Below, piece after piece: positions 10,126 to 19,687 of a stretch of 64,000 nt of DNA. The stretch is from Earliella scabrosa (taxonomy: Eukaryota > Basidiomycota > Agaricomycetes > Polyporales > Polyporaceae): the NCBI GenBank assembly GCA_022605405.1, contig JABYQQ010000005.1, positions 310,001 to 374,000 on the forward strand. Reading direction: 5' to 3'. The position numbers and the translations under genes were made by a program. How positions within the stretch are numbered: the first letter of the stretch is position 1; every line of letters starts with the position of its first letter. Under the pieces are notes generated by a model. It saw only the letters and a program-made list of their open reading frames with translations. It did no database searches and was not told where the DNA came from.

Positions 10126-12238
10126 CTAGATGTGTCCACTAGCAACAACTCCAACCTCCGCGATGAGCCTCTCGATGTCCTGAATGAGCACACGGCCGGC
10201 CTCGGTCTTCTTGCCCTTACGATCGAGCAGCCTTTTCAGCTTCGCGGTGAGCTCTGCTTCTTGATGTGTGTATGCCGCTAGTGACGCGTTGCGGATGTCA
10301 GTGGATCGAGGAATACCAGCTAGTATACGATGGAACAACATACTGATGAGCCCATCGTTTTCGCGTGTCTGGGTGACGTCTTGAGAAAGAAGCGTGTTGG
10401 CTTCGAGGAAAGACACTAAGGCGTGGGCTGCAGTATTACGAGCATGTCATTTTCATATCATAGATTGGTCCAACAAGGAGAGACTATACCTTGTGAAACA
10501 GTGCTACGAATATTTTCCAGAGTCGCCACAAACGACTGTGCATCAGGTCAGGGTACTGTCGCACGCGGGCGCATTCGGACGCACCTGTCCACCATTGAGA
10601 CTCTGCGGTGATCCTTCGCTGGACGAGGATGGTCGGTTGACAATTGAGAGCCGCAGAACATCGATATGTCCTTGAGCGCCGGCTGTCTCGTCTCGCAAGC
10701 CATCGTGGAGTGCAGGAGAGGTTTCCTTGACGAAGTGAGTCACCTGCATGAAAATGATGAATGGTTATATCGACGAGCAGAAGCACTGTCACTCACTGTC
10801 TGCAGAGCTTGAGCGCAAGCAATTGTCAACGCCGCTGAGTAATCAGCAAGCTCCTGCAACTCATCCTCTTTACCCTTCTGTCGACATGTATCCACGTCAG
10901 TCTCACCGCAAGCGAGTTCCCTAACTGATGCACTTACGATACGTAAGGAGAGGCTTGGTAGACCTGCGACATCTGCTGTTTCCAAAGGCAGTGGGGATGT
11001 GTATTGCACCGCACGGCGAGCCTGCGATTTACAAGCGGAGAGGAGCTGTTGGCTGCAGCCAATGTGAGCGTTCATACCTGCGCGAGTGGCAAATGCTATA
11101 CTCACAAGGCCGATTGAGTCTTCGGATCATCCGAGGAAGTGCCCAAAGAACGCGCAACAGCGTCAAGGAGACGTCGTTGTGTCTCCTCCGACGAGGGATC
11201 TTTGGAATGTGCAGCCAGGCGGGTAACACGTATCTGGTGTGCTTGCAGCGCCTATGCAAAGCCGAATTAGAACACCATCTCACTGAAGACGCTTGCCTCA
11301 AAGCTCACCGCAAGACTATCACGCGTGTGCTCCGCTCGAACAGGTGAAGTGATCATCTTCACAGCAGGCACAGCAGAACGTGGCGTCAGTTCGACCTGTA
11401 TGAGCTTTGGTGAAAACCAGCCCAAAGGATGTGCAGTGCAACAACACGTACCTCCTTCTGGCCGCTTGCCTTGGCACTGTCGAAATGAGGTGAGCCACTC
11501 AAGAAGCTCAACTTCGCCAGCGAATGTCCCAACCTGAGCTCCCCAAGGATTCTTGCTATCTCTGCAACTCTTGCTTGACGAATCTTCTCTTTTCTCTCGA
11601 GGATGGACAGGAGCAGGATTGTGATCCTCTTTTGTTCAAGAGCAGACTGTAGCTGGCGTTCTTCGCGTTCTATCCCGCGCTCCTCAGCTAAAATTGCATA
11701 CTTGAGGCCACGCACGTAGCTCACCGAGGTCACGCACTGCAACCATGTGCTCTTCGTGCGCCCTTCGGGTACCATCTGCGGCAATGCGCGCGGTTTTGAG
11801 TCGAGACTCCGCGCTCCGTGCGGCGGTGTACAACGGGTCGGTGTCGTCCTCTAGACGCTGCCTAATCTTGGTCGAAGCTTCGCGGTGGCTATCATATAGA
11901 AGTTCATGCACCGCACAATGATTTTCAAAACGCATACATACTGCTGTATTAACGCTCTAGCAGCGTTGGCTTCGCTACGGCCGACGACGTGTTGCGCCAC
12001 TAGGTCGACGATCTCCGCGAGTCTACCCTTGTACAGTCTGGTGAAGTCCTCGTTGCTGATCAGCGGCGCCTGAATTAGATTCAGAGCCTCGTGTGGCGAT
12101 GATGACGCGGTTCTGCTTCTGTCGTGTTCGTCAGAGCGCGTAGCGGGCCCGGGTAACCATCATGAGTATGATCTGGTTAGACAGATCTGGTAACGGAGAT
12201 AGGGAACAGAGAAGAGAGTACCTGATGCGGCCTTCCAT
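10126..12238 (-). CDS. Eleven-exon coiled-coil protein, possibly augmin (HAUS5)-like
   Basis: Exons: 12222..12238, 11942..12118, 11773..11888, 11452..11687, 11309..11395, 11106..11251, 10938..11052, 10797..10877, 10585..10743, 10490..10535 and 10126..10427. All phases agree and give about 493 residues. A 17-base first exon encodes MEGRI. A short globular N-terminus (PLISNEDFTRLYKGRLAEIV, then QHVVGRSEANAARALIQ) precedes long helices rich in Glu, Arg, Ala and Leu. Exon 3 might instead end at 11725, which keeps 16 more heptad residues but needs a 37-base intron. The N-terminal block followed by a continuous coiled coil is reminiscent of the augmin subunit HAUS5, a spindle microtubule factor. 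That is a weak, memory-based structural impression. The sequence is fast-evolving and no domain is certain. Confidence 0.65.
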
Positions 12239-12724
12239 CGTGGTAGATTCACAGAGGGTACAGCTTCATAAGAATAAGGCGGTGACCGCGCAGGACAGTG
12301 GTGGATGGAGGAGGTATGGCATGAGATGAGTGTGGCTGCCCACGGGTGGGTGTTAAGCGCCCACCGTGGAGGCGTGAGAACTCCTTCGTAGCGATCAGAT
12401 CTTTGGACTTCTCCTTAACCCTTCAAGTTGACGTTGAAGCTTCAACACGTCGCAAATCTACGAGATACCCCCATATATATCGAGTGTCGTACAGCTGCAC
12501 GTAGGATGCAATAATCGCAGTATGAGCTCAGGTACTGTCTGAGACGCCGTCCGAGGCATCCGTAGTAATAAACAAGAAGTTTTTTTCCACTGAATAAAGT
12601 ACAAGGAAGTGAATTCTGACAGACTCCAATCAAGTCACCTATCCATAACGAACTAATACTCGTGTATGTGTCGCGACCCAGGGTGTGTATCCCGCACTCG
12701 TAGTGCCCTTATCAATGTCTCTCC
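12239..12724. other. Intergenic, no gene recognised
   Basis: About 490 bases holding the upstream region of the coiled-coil gene and the 3' flank of the surface-protein gene. No repeat or RNA gene is seen. Confidence 0.5.
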
Positions 12725-14302
12725 CTACTTCTCCGGCTTTACATCCGAATCGTTCCGAAACGTCGGAGTCGTGGCCGCTTTGACGCCAAGTGTCTCCTCC
12801 GAGGCGGTAATATACCCAACTGCCTCTTCTACCTTGTCCAAGCTCCATCGCTCCAGCGGCAACGGAGACCCCACCTCTGCACCCTTTCTGACCTCGTGCT
12901 CTCTCCGCAGACTCGCCGTTTCGGGCTGCCCTCGCCGCACTCCACCTTGATCGTCCTTCTCCAAACGCTCACCCCTCCGCGCGGCTGACCTGTCCACACG
13001 CCGTTCGTCGCGACGACGCGCGGACATGCTTCTCCGATCAGACCGCCTCGTCTGGGCATCCCAATTACGAATGGTAGGGGCGCGCGAGGCGCCAGTGTAG
13101 TACGACGGGGGCATCGAACCCATCGTGGCGCGCTCGCTCAGTTCGGGATCACCGCCAGAGCTCGCCCAGTTGCCCCGGTCCCAGTCCCAACGAGGGCTCG
13201 GGGAGCCAGACGGAGCCCGTGCACGGGAGTATTCAGATACGAAGTCGTCCGATGGTCCGTGCCCATCGCTCATGTAGGGGCTGTGAGCGGCGTCCCAGAG
13301 TCGCACGTTGGTGTCGATGCTACGTGGGGGAGGACGACGGGTGCGCTTGTATAAGCAGTAGAGCAGTGTGGAGAGGAGGAATAGGCCCAAGAATACTCCG
13401 GCCGTGATGCCTCCAACGGCTGGCCCAGAGAGTTTGGTGTTCGCGTTGGGCGTGCTCGTTACGATGGCAACGCCAGATGGTGCGGAACTGGTTGAGTTTG
13501 CGGAGGTGGAGGGTTGTAGTGGAGTGCCCGAGCCTGAGAGTGTCTCTGATCCCGTTGGAGGGTTGCCGCCCACAATAGGAGACATCGACTCCGTTTTGCT
13601 ATCAAACGGACCAGATGTGGTGGGACCGCTCAAAGTGGGCCTGGATGATAGTACGGATAGCGAAGTTACAGGGGGTATCGAGATGGAGGTATCTGGTGCC
13701 TGGGTTGGACTAGTCGATTCTGTGGTCCTGGTTGGGGATGTCGACACAACGGGCTGGGAGTTATCGACGGTGTATAGGGCGTAGTCAAAGAGGATAACGG
13801 AGGGGGTGTCACCCGTTGCACTCATGATCAGAGTGTGGGGGCTATTGGGAAGACCTGTGCGATGGAACACAAGGACGTTGTATAGAACGGGGTCCTGGCT
13901 GGCGTCAGGAGAGTGGATGTATTCGCCCATGGTTTCGCCGTCGATGATATAGCTTGTATTCATGAACGTCTTCGTAGGAGGGATGTCGTTCGCGATGAGA
14001 CTGTAGACGTAGACCGCCGTGCCCGTGAACGACAGCTGGACGCTGACGCCGTCGGGGTACAGTCGTGGCTCATACGTCGTGTCGTGCCAGGTCTGTTCAA
14101 AAGCTCTGGATTTATCCGCGACCATGGAGACTCCACAGGACGGACAATTCGCGCCCCGATTCCATATTTCCGGCGGGAGGTATGTAGGTCTAGCGCCGGT
14201 GACACTGTCTCCAAGCTCGTCGTCGATTGTGCGATTTCCGGCGAAACTGAAAGAGGCAGTGAGCAGCAAAAAGCATACCACAGTTGGGAGGGTGCAGCGC
14301 AT
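12725..14302 (-). CDS. Single-pass surface protein, paralogue 1
   Basis: Single exon, 525 residues from ATG 14302, the first methionine in frame. A signal peptide (MRCTLPTVVCFLLLTASFSFA) is followed by an ectodomain of about 170 residues with NRTIDDELGD, CPSCGV, TWHDTTYEP, FTGTAVYVYSLIAND, YNVLVFH, LPNSPHTLI and LFDYALYT. Then come a Ser/Thr/Pro-rich stalk, one membrane helix (GGITAGVFLGLFLLSTLLYCLY), a basic stop-transfer KRTRRPPPR, and a charged cytoplasmic tail of about 200 residues rich in Arg and Ser. The layout resembles fungal Mid2/Wsc-type wall sensors, but the ectodomain is a different beta-rich module frequent in Agaricomycetes. Paralogue 2 lies 2 kb away on the same strand. A surface receptor or sensor role is inferred from topology only. 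Confidence 0.8.
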   Translation of the reverse strand: MRCTLPTVVCFLLLTASFSFAGNRTIDDELGDSVTGARPTYLPPEIWNRGANCPSCGVSMVADKSRAFEQTWHDTTYEPRLYPDGVSVQLSFTGTAVYVYSLIANDIPPTKTFMNTSYIIDGETMGEYIHSPDASQDPVLYNVLVFHRTGLPNSPHTLIMSATGDTPSVILFDYALYTVDNSQPVVSTSPTRTTESTSPTQAPDTSISIPPVTSLSVLSSRPTLSGPTTSGPFDSKTESMSPIVGGNPPTGSETLSGSGTPLQPSTSANSTSSAPSGVAIVTSTPNANTKLSGPAVGGITAGVFLGLFLLSTLLYCLYKRTRRPPPRSIDTNVRLWDAAHSPYMSDGHGPSDDFVSEYSRARAPSGSPSPRWDWDRGNWASSGGDPELSERATMGSMPPSYYTGASRAPTIRNWDAQTRRSDRRSMSARRRDERRVDRSAARRGERLEKDDQGGVRRGQPETASLRREHEVRKGAEVGSPLPLERWSLDKVEEAVGYITASEETLGVKAATTPTFRNDSDVKPEK

Positions 14303-16294
14303 CCCGACATATGCGACCCTGTGGGTGTAAGGTAAGAGCAAGAGTCAGCAACGATGCAGCGACCATATACTGTCGAGGCGTGCGCCCAAGAAGTGATAGA
14401 CACGCACGGCATCGCGGTCAAGTTCGATCTGTCCAGCCCCTTGATGCTTGAGTAGGAGCTTAACTCGCACCGACGCTCACGCTTCCGAAGGCATCCATTT
14501 CGGTGGATCGCATCTGCACGGCGCGCACATCGCCAACATGGAGAACACGTACGTCTGTCAGGCCCGTGATTTGCAGCGTGTGCCACTCGGCATGGTTTCG
14601 TGCACATCCTTCCCTCGATTGGCAGACTCAGAGGGGAGCTTCAGCCAAGATGGAAATTGCGGCGCACCTTCAGCTGCATCCTGAACGTTATCGAATTGTT
14701 CATCAAGGCGCGGGCGCGGCCTGCCAGCAGAACGGGGTTTCTAACTTTGGCGCAACGACATCGCTGATTCGCCGGCCATGGAGTATAAAGAACGCTCTAA
14801 AAGCAGACCAGAGTAGGACCTCCAGTTAGCATTTGGTCGCGGCTAGCGGACGGTCGTCCCCTGCGGTACGTTGCTTGACGAGTCAGCCGCTCGAGGTTGA
14901 CAACACCCAGCCTGACATAGCAAAACTAGAGTAGCACATCGCAATTGGCCGTATCATTGGTAGTTTCACTGGTACACAACGGTGACAGAAGGGACGGAAG
15001 TGCACCGTCTGTAGCCTAGAGTCCGTTGCAAGTCCGTGAAGTCCGAGTCTGGGAGAAAGACAGCTTAAGGCGTCTAACGATGGTTGCTACCTACAGTCAT
15101 GGTTAGGGTTGATGAGTCAGCGACATGTGTCGTAGGCGCCAGGCGCAAGGGTTACGTAGAGCAGACCCGGGGTTAAAATACCACTACTCCTCCCTTCGAC
15201 TAAGTACGGTTCTGGCATGTGGTATCTGACTTAAAAAAGCAACGCGGTGGTACGAGGGTTGTTTTCGATTGATTGTGCGGTGGGACGCCGAACGCTACTA
15301 AGTCCTAAGCCGGCAGTGTCCGCAACTTCCGTCGGACTTCTCAAGCATCATACTCGCATACTCGCTCGAAGGGTACAGGATGGCACATGTCACCCCTCTT
15401 AGGGAGGGGTAGGGTACATGTAAAACGAGAGTAGTGAGGGGCGCGGTTGATCCATCACCGCTGGAGTCTGGGAACTTCATCATGATAGGAATAGGACCTC
15501 CTGCCAGTGGTCCGTTATGAGCTGTTATACACCCTTCCAAGAAGCAGTGAAGCCGCTCCTAGGCATGACGCCCTTCACCGTTCGGCTATCGAACAACTGC
15601 TAGTAGATTCGAAGGCCACGAGATCGGAGGCATCTATATTTGTATACGGTCAGAAAATCGTGCAGGACTCTGGTCGCACAACCTGATGCCATTTTGATTC
15701 GATTGACAAGCTTCCATGATGTCGAGAGGATGGTCTGTGCAGCAAAACTCTGCCCTCGATGGAGTCGCGCACATGCAATGAGAACAGCCTGCTTTGTCAG
15801 TCTGACTTCGGCGCCGTATCAGATGACTACGGCGTTCCTCCGCCGTACTTACATGACGCGATCATGAATCATGATAGAAGACAGACTTGTACGGCCGCGT
15901 ATACTCGTCATGAACGTGCCGCGATAAACGCTTCGAGATAAACCCCTATCAGTTAAGCTGAGTCAAACGAACAAGGGCATAAAGATGAACGCGCAGCGCA
16001 CCTTCTACTGTGTCAAGACCGCGGTCGGAAGGTTCATCAAGTCATTGAAGGTGCGTATAACACCTCCGTGCGTCCTGGACATCATCGACGGGAGAGTGTT
16101 GGAAGCCTCGTTCAGGCTGACGGAGCATGACAACGGTGACCACGGGTATCTGAAGGACAGGATCTCTATAGGCACAGACACACGATGATCTCTACACGAG
16201 TGCAACCGCTCTGCCCTAAGTGGTACTGTTCACAAAATCGTTGACAAAGGAAAATGGTGCTCACTCACCAAGAAAACGCCCCTCACCCCACTGC
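14303..16294. other. Two-kilobase intergenic stretch, no gene recognised
   Basis: Between the two surface-protein paralogues. All frames are below about 110 codons without motifs, and no splice-linked reading frame emerges on either strand. No inverted repeats or transposase fragments were noticed. It probably contains the promoter of paralogue 1, and perhaps decayed sequence. Confidence 0.45.
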
Positions 16295-17554
16295 TCATCG
16301 CCGCGGGACCGCACTGTTCGCCGAAGCGGAGGCGGGAGAAGGTCTTCCAGCAGAGCGAGCCTGCGCTCGATACCTTGTGACTTCGTCCAGCACGGCGGCG
16401 ACATCCTTCCTGATTCCAGCCCAGGTCGTCCGAAGACCGCTGCTCCTGCCAGTGCTCGGAACCATCGAAAGATCGTCTCCGGTTCCCTGAGACATCCGGA
16501 GGGACCCATCGTATGTCGCCTGGGCATCCGAGATGCACATGCTCTGTTCACGCTCGGAATGAGCGACAGTGGCTTTCTCGTCGTGGCTTGCGGGGTGCGA
16601 AGACTCCTTCGGTCCATCTGATGGTCGGCGTTTGTAGGCTGCCCGTCGTCTCCACATGAAGATAATGCAGGGGATGAGAATCAGGGAGGAGGATCCTGCC
16701 ACGATGGCGATGACGGCAAACTTGTATTCGCCACCATCGGGGGCGGATGTTATGGGAGATGGGGATACAGTCTCAGAGGGTGACGACACGGGACGCGAGG
16801 GGATGGGAGATAGAGCAGTGGAATGTTTTGTCATGGAGGATGGAGTGGGATGCGGTGGTGCAGAAGACGAAGCCGCTGGAGGCATTGGCGTAGATGATGA
16901 CGACGTGCTCGCCGACTCTGGCGAAGACGTCGCGATTGATACCGCTGTGGGGAAAACGTGCGAAAGGGAGATTTGAGACGAAATATTTGTCTCGGCTGTC
17001 ACATCGGCCTCGACAGCCGTATAGACGACGTAGTCGAAGAGGATCAGGGAGTCTTCGTCCCCCGAAGCGTAGACGATCAGATCGTGCCTTGTGTTGGGAA
17101 GGTCTGTTGTCGAGTATACCAGGACATTGTATTCGATAATATTGGGAGCCAGGGGATCAGGATAGTGGACGAACTGGCCGACAGGCTGGGAGTCGAGATA
17201 GAAGTTGACATTGGTCAGCGTTGTGATGTACGGGATGACGTTCGCGACCAGGTGGTAGACGTAGACGGCGGTACCGGTAAATGTGACCGTGAATCCGTGC
17301 TCACCCCCACCAGGGTGATAGGTAGAATCGTGCCATGTCCCACCGAACGTTTGACGGGGATCGACGATACCAGGGTGTACGCCGCAACCTCTGCACGTGG
17401 AGCCTTGAGCCCACTCGCTGGCCGGATAGTATGAAAGCATGGTGCCGTCAACGTTATCCCCGTTCTGGTCATCGATGGTGCGATTCACCAACCGCGAAGC
17501 CACACGGATGGCAAGTAGTAGAGTCCATAGGACGAAGAAGGTTCGGCGAAGCAT
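16295..17554 (-). CDS. Single-pass surface protein, paralogue 2
   Basis: Single exon, 419 residues. Signal peptide MLRRTFFVLWTLLLAIRVA, then the same ectodomain as paralogue 1: LVNRTIDDQNGD, CRGCGV, TWHDSTYHP, FTGTAVYVYHLVAN, YNVLVYSTTDLPN, LIVYASGDEDS and LFDYVVYTA. A Ser/Pro-rich stalk, a membrane helix near AVIAIVAGSSSLILIPCIIF and a basic MWRRRAAYKRR follow. The tail is about 110 residues, much shorter than in paralogue 1, and unrelated to it. The conserved Cys-x-x-Cys-Gly-Val, WHD and FTGTAVYVY residues are shared by both. A TATATAAC box lies about 50 bases before the ATG. Same ectodomain with different intracellular parts suggests one kind of ligand read out in different ways; this is inference. 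Confidence 0.8.
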   Translation of the reverse strand: MLRRTFFVLWTLLLAIRVASRLVNRTIDDQNGDNVDGTMLSYYPASEWAQGSTCRGCGVHPGIVDPRQTFGGTWHDSTYHPGGGEHGFTVTFTGTAVYVYHLVANVIPYITTLTNVNFYLDSQPVGQFVHYPDPLAPNIIEYNVLVYSTTDLPNTRHDLIVYASGDEDSLILFDYVVYTAVEADVTAETNISSQISLSHVFPTAVSIATSSPESASTSSSSTPMPPAASSSAPPHPTPSSMTKHSTALSPIPSRPVSSPSETVSPSPITSAPDGGEYKFAVIAIVAGSSSLILIPCIIFMWRRRAAYKRRPSDGPKESSHPASHDEKATVAHSEREQSMCISDAQATYDGSLRMSQGTGDDLSMVPSTGRSSGLRTTWAGIRKDVAAVLDEVTRYRAQARSAGRPSPASASANSAVPRR

Positions 17555-17601
17555 GGCTGTAGACCCCGGCGAAAGACGCCTATGACAGCAGATGTGGAGC
17601 C

Positions 17602-17609
17602 GTTATATA
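17602..17609 (-). promoter_or_regulatory. TATA-like box of surface protein paralogue 2
   Basis: TATATAAC on the minus strand about 50 bases upstream of ATG 17554. The distance is short for a start codon, so the 5' leader would be brief. Confidence 0.35.
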
Positions 17610-17957
17610 TGTCGCAGAGAAACGCACCGGTCGTGGGTGCAGTCTGCCGTTGCGAGGCCGACATAGGATCCCATGCGTCGGGAGAAGCTGAAAGACTAGG
17701 TGGAACGTTAGAGGGCGATGTCGTCCAACATTGGCACTTGACTACTCAGGGGAGAAGGTCCAGCGTGACATGAGCGTACGGCAAGGTGACTGTCGGGAGT
17801 AACCCGTGCTAGCCATGAACACCCGGCGACACCGAAGTTGATGTTTGGTGCAAAAATGGACGCCAATGGATTGAAACCGATATACAGAGATACATGTAGT
17901 TCTGGAAGTTGGCGTCAGCTGTTGCGGCCCCCACACCTGAAAAGGACATTTTACTAG

Positions 17958-19154
17958 TCACGGTTGCTGTTCCTGTGCCCATTGAGATAAGAGCCGGTCA
18001 ACAGTGCCAGGACTGTCTTTCGGGTCCAGTACGTCCAGTTCATCGCCATCCTCCAACTCTTCTCCCCCAGTCCACCATCCAGGATACGAAAAAACGTTGG
18101 TCGTCCAATCTTCCTTGATCCGTGCATCCCAGTAACCATCAGGATAACGTCTGTCGCGCAACACCTCCACACGAACGCCGAGTGCCGTGTGCATCTTCTT
18201 CAGCTGCCATATGAACCAGCTATGCTCGATGTACGGGTCGGCCTCGCCATGACCCTGGGGCACACGTGGCTGTAACCGAACATGACGAAGAGATGGATGG
18301 TGATAGGTCCGTGTGGGAGACCGTATGTCTGATAGAACATAAGCTTTGGTGAAACTGCAACCGTGACGATGAAGTGACGCACCAGATGATCCAACACTGC
18401 ATTGCAACTCAGCCACGAGCGTTGTGGCCGATGAACTCAAGTCGGAGAGACGGAGGTAGACCATGTTCGGTGCGTGATACGTCCAGAAGGCGATGGATGC
18501 GTGCGAGCAGATGACATGGAGGTGTTTTAGGGAAGGGAGACATGGCGGAGGAGGACTGGGGATGTCGGGCAGGGTGGTCCACCCAGGGAAGTGAGGAGGC
18601 GGTCCAGAGAACGTCAAGTCTCTCAACAGAGGAAAGGTTCGAGGAAGTTGTATAGCCCCAAACTCCCATGAGTGGACGATGGACAGAGTGCACAGGTCGG
18701 GAGCAACCATCTGCAAAAGACGTGGTAGGAGATGCGAAAGCTTCCTGTCCATGGCTTCCTGTAGCGTCATCCAGCCCGCCCATTGAGGGCTGTCCTCAAA
18801 GGCAGCGGACTGGTAACAACGCAGACCGTTCCATCGGGGTTGATGACCATCCCTCACCCTGACCACCTCCTCTCCATCTGCCCAGGTAGAGAGGAACAAG
18901 TGATGGACAGGTGCGTGGCTTTCCGAGCGCTGCTTCTCCAGACATGCCACGAAGGACTCGATGTGCCGGAAGCCGTTCAACGCTACGGTGTGAAAACGCA
19001 CGGGGCTCGCAACTTGGTGAATACATCTCGACACGAGAGATAACGACCGTCCCGTGTAGCCACCGTCGGTACATGCGTAGGAGATGATGCGCTCCACGAC
19101 CTCCATTGCGAGGTCCTGCATGCTCGCGGATGGTGTCGTTCGTGGTCTTGACAT
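17958..19154 (-). CDS. F-box-like protein, family member 1 (divergent)
   Basis: Single exon, 398 residues. Near the N-terminus MEVVERIISYACTDGG-YTGRSLSLVSRCIHQVASPVRF is a degenerate F-box-like helix set and carries the CTDGG-x-TGR signature shared with the three genes at 35-40 kb. The middle has loosely repeated leucine-rich segments (FPLLRDLTFSG, LPSLKHLHVIC, MVYLRLSDLSS, PSLRHVRLQP). Unlike the other three it lacks the C-terminal GG-x-GCW motif and ends in an acidic tail, so it is an outlying member. The stretch around residues 245-270 (Cys, His and Ser rich) is unlike its relatives and may be a local frameshift or insertion. F-box proteins choose substrates for SCF ubiquitin ligases; whether this one binds SKP1 is unproven. 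The 0.4 kb before it on the plus axis (17555..17957) has no gene. Confidence 0.65.
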   Translation of the reverse strand: MSRPRTTPSASMQDLAMEVVERIISYACTDGGYTGRSLSLVSRCIHQVASPVRFHTVALNGFRHIESFVACLEKQRSESHAPVHHLFLSTWADGEEVVRVRDGHQPRWNGLRCYQSAAFEDSPQWAGWMTLQEAMDRKLSHLLPRLLQMVAPDLCTLSIVHSWEFGAIQLPRTFPLLRDLTFSGPPPHFPGWTTLPDIPSPPPPCLPSLKHLHVICSHASIAFWTYHAPNMVYLRLSDLSSSATTLVAELQCSVGSSGASLHRHGCSFTKAYVLSDIRSPTRTYHHPSLRHVRLQPRVPQGHGEADPYIEHSWFIWQLKKMHTALGVRVEVLRDRRYPDGYWDARIKEDWTTNVFSYPGWWTGGEELEDGDELDVLDPKDSPGTVDRLLSQWAQEQQP

Positions 19155-19687
19155 CGAGACGGGGATGAGTGGGGATTACGGGTGTCGCAGAGTGACAGTA
19201 TGTCGATCGGGGCGTTGAAAGTGCAAGTGAGAGGAGGTTGTCCCGGTCTCGCATGCGGTAGACTGAAAAGAGGCCGCAGGCCGATATCTATCCAAGTTTC
19301 ATCGCTGACCCTTATCCCCGGTAACAGTCAGGCCTCGCCCTGCACTGCGCCGAAGTAAGATGTGGGAAGAAGGGGGCACGAGCGATTATACGTACCTCGG
19401 GGTCGGGGAACGTATGCCCGCGTCGGCGCCCTCGCACCTCGGGGTATGCCCGAGGCTGCCCTTCCACGCGCTCGGCGCACTGAATATATGCGCCCTCTGG
19501 AAGCATTATAAGCTCCTTGGTCACGGCTAGAGAGAAGAAGGCGAGGGTGGACCGCGAACGCGGAGAGAGAGCGGCGGAAACACGCACGCGGTCGCGTTCA
19601 CGCGCGACGCCATGACGCAAAGTGGCAGATCGGGCGCGCGCCCGAGCCACACACGCGTTTTTCTCTGCCACGACCTCCTCCCCCCAA
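19155..19687. other. Shared upstream region of two divergent genes
   Basis: About 530 bases between the F-box-like gene (minus) and the DUF2009 gene (plus). It should hold both promoters. A frame on the minus strand crosses the DUF2009 start but has no motifs. Confidence 0.5.
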
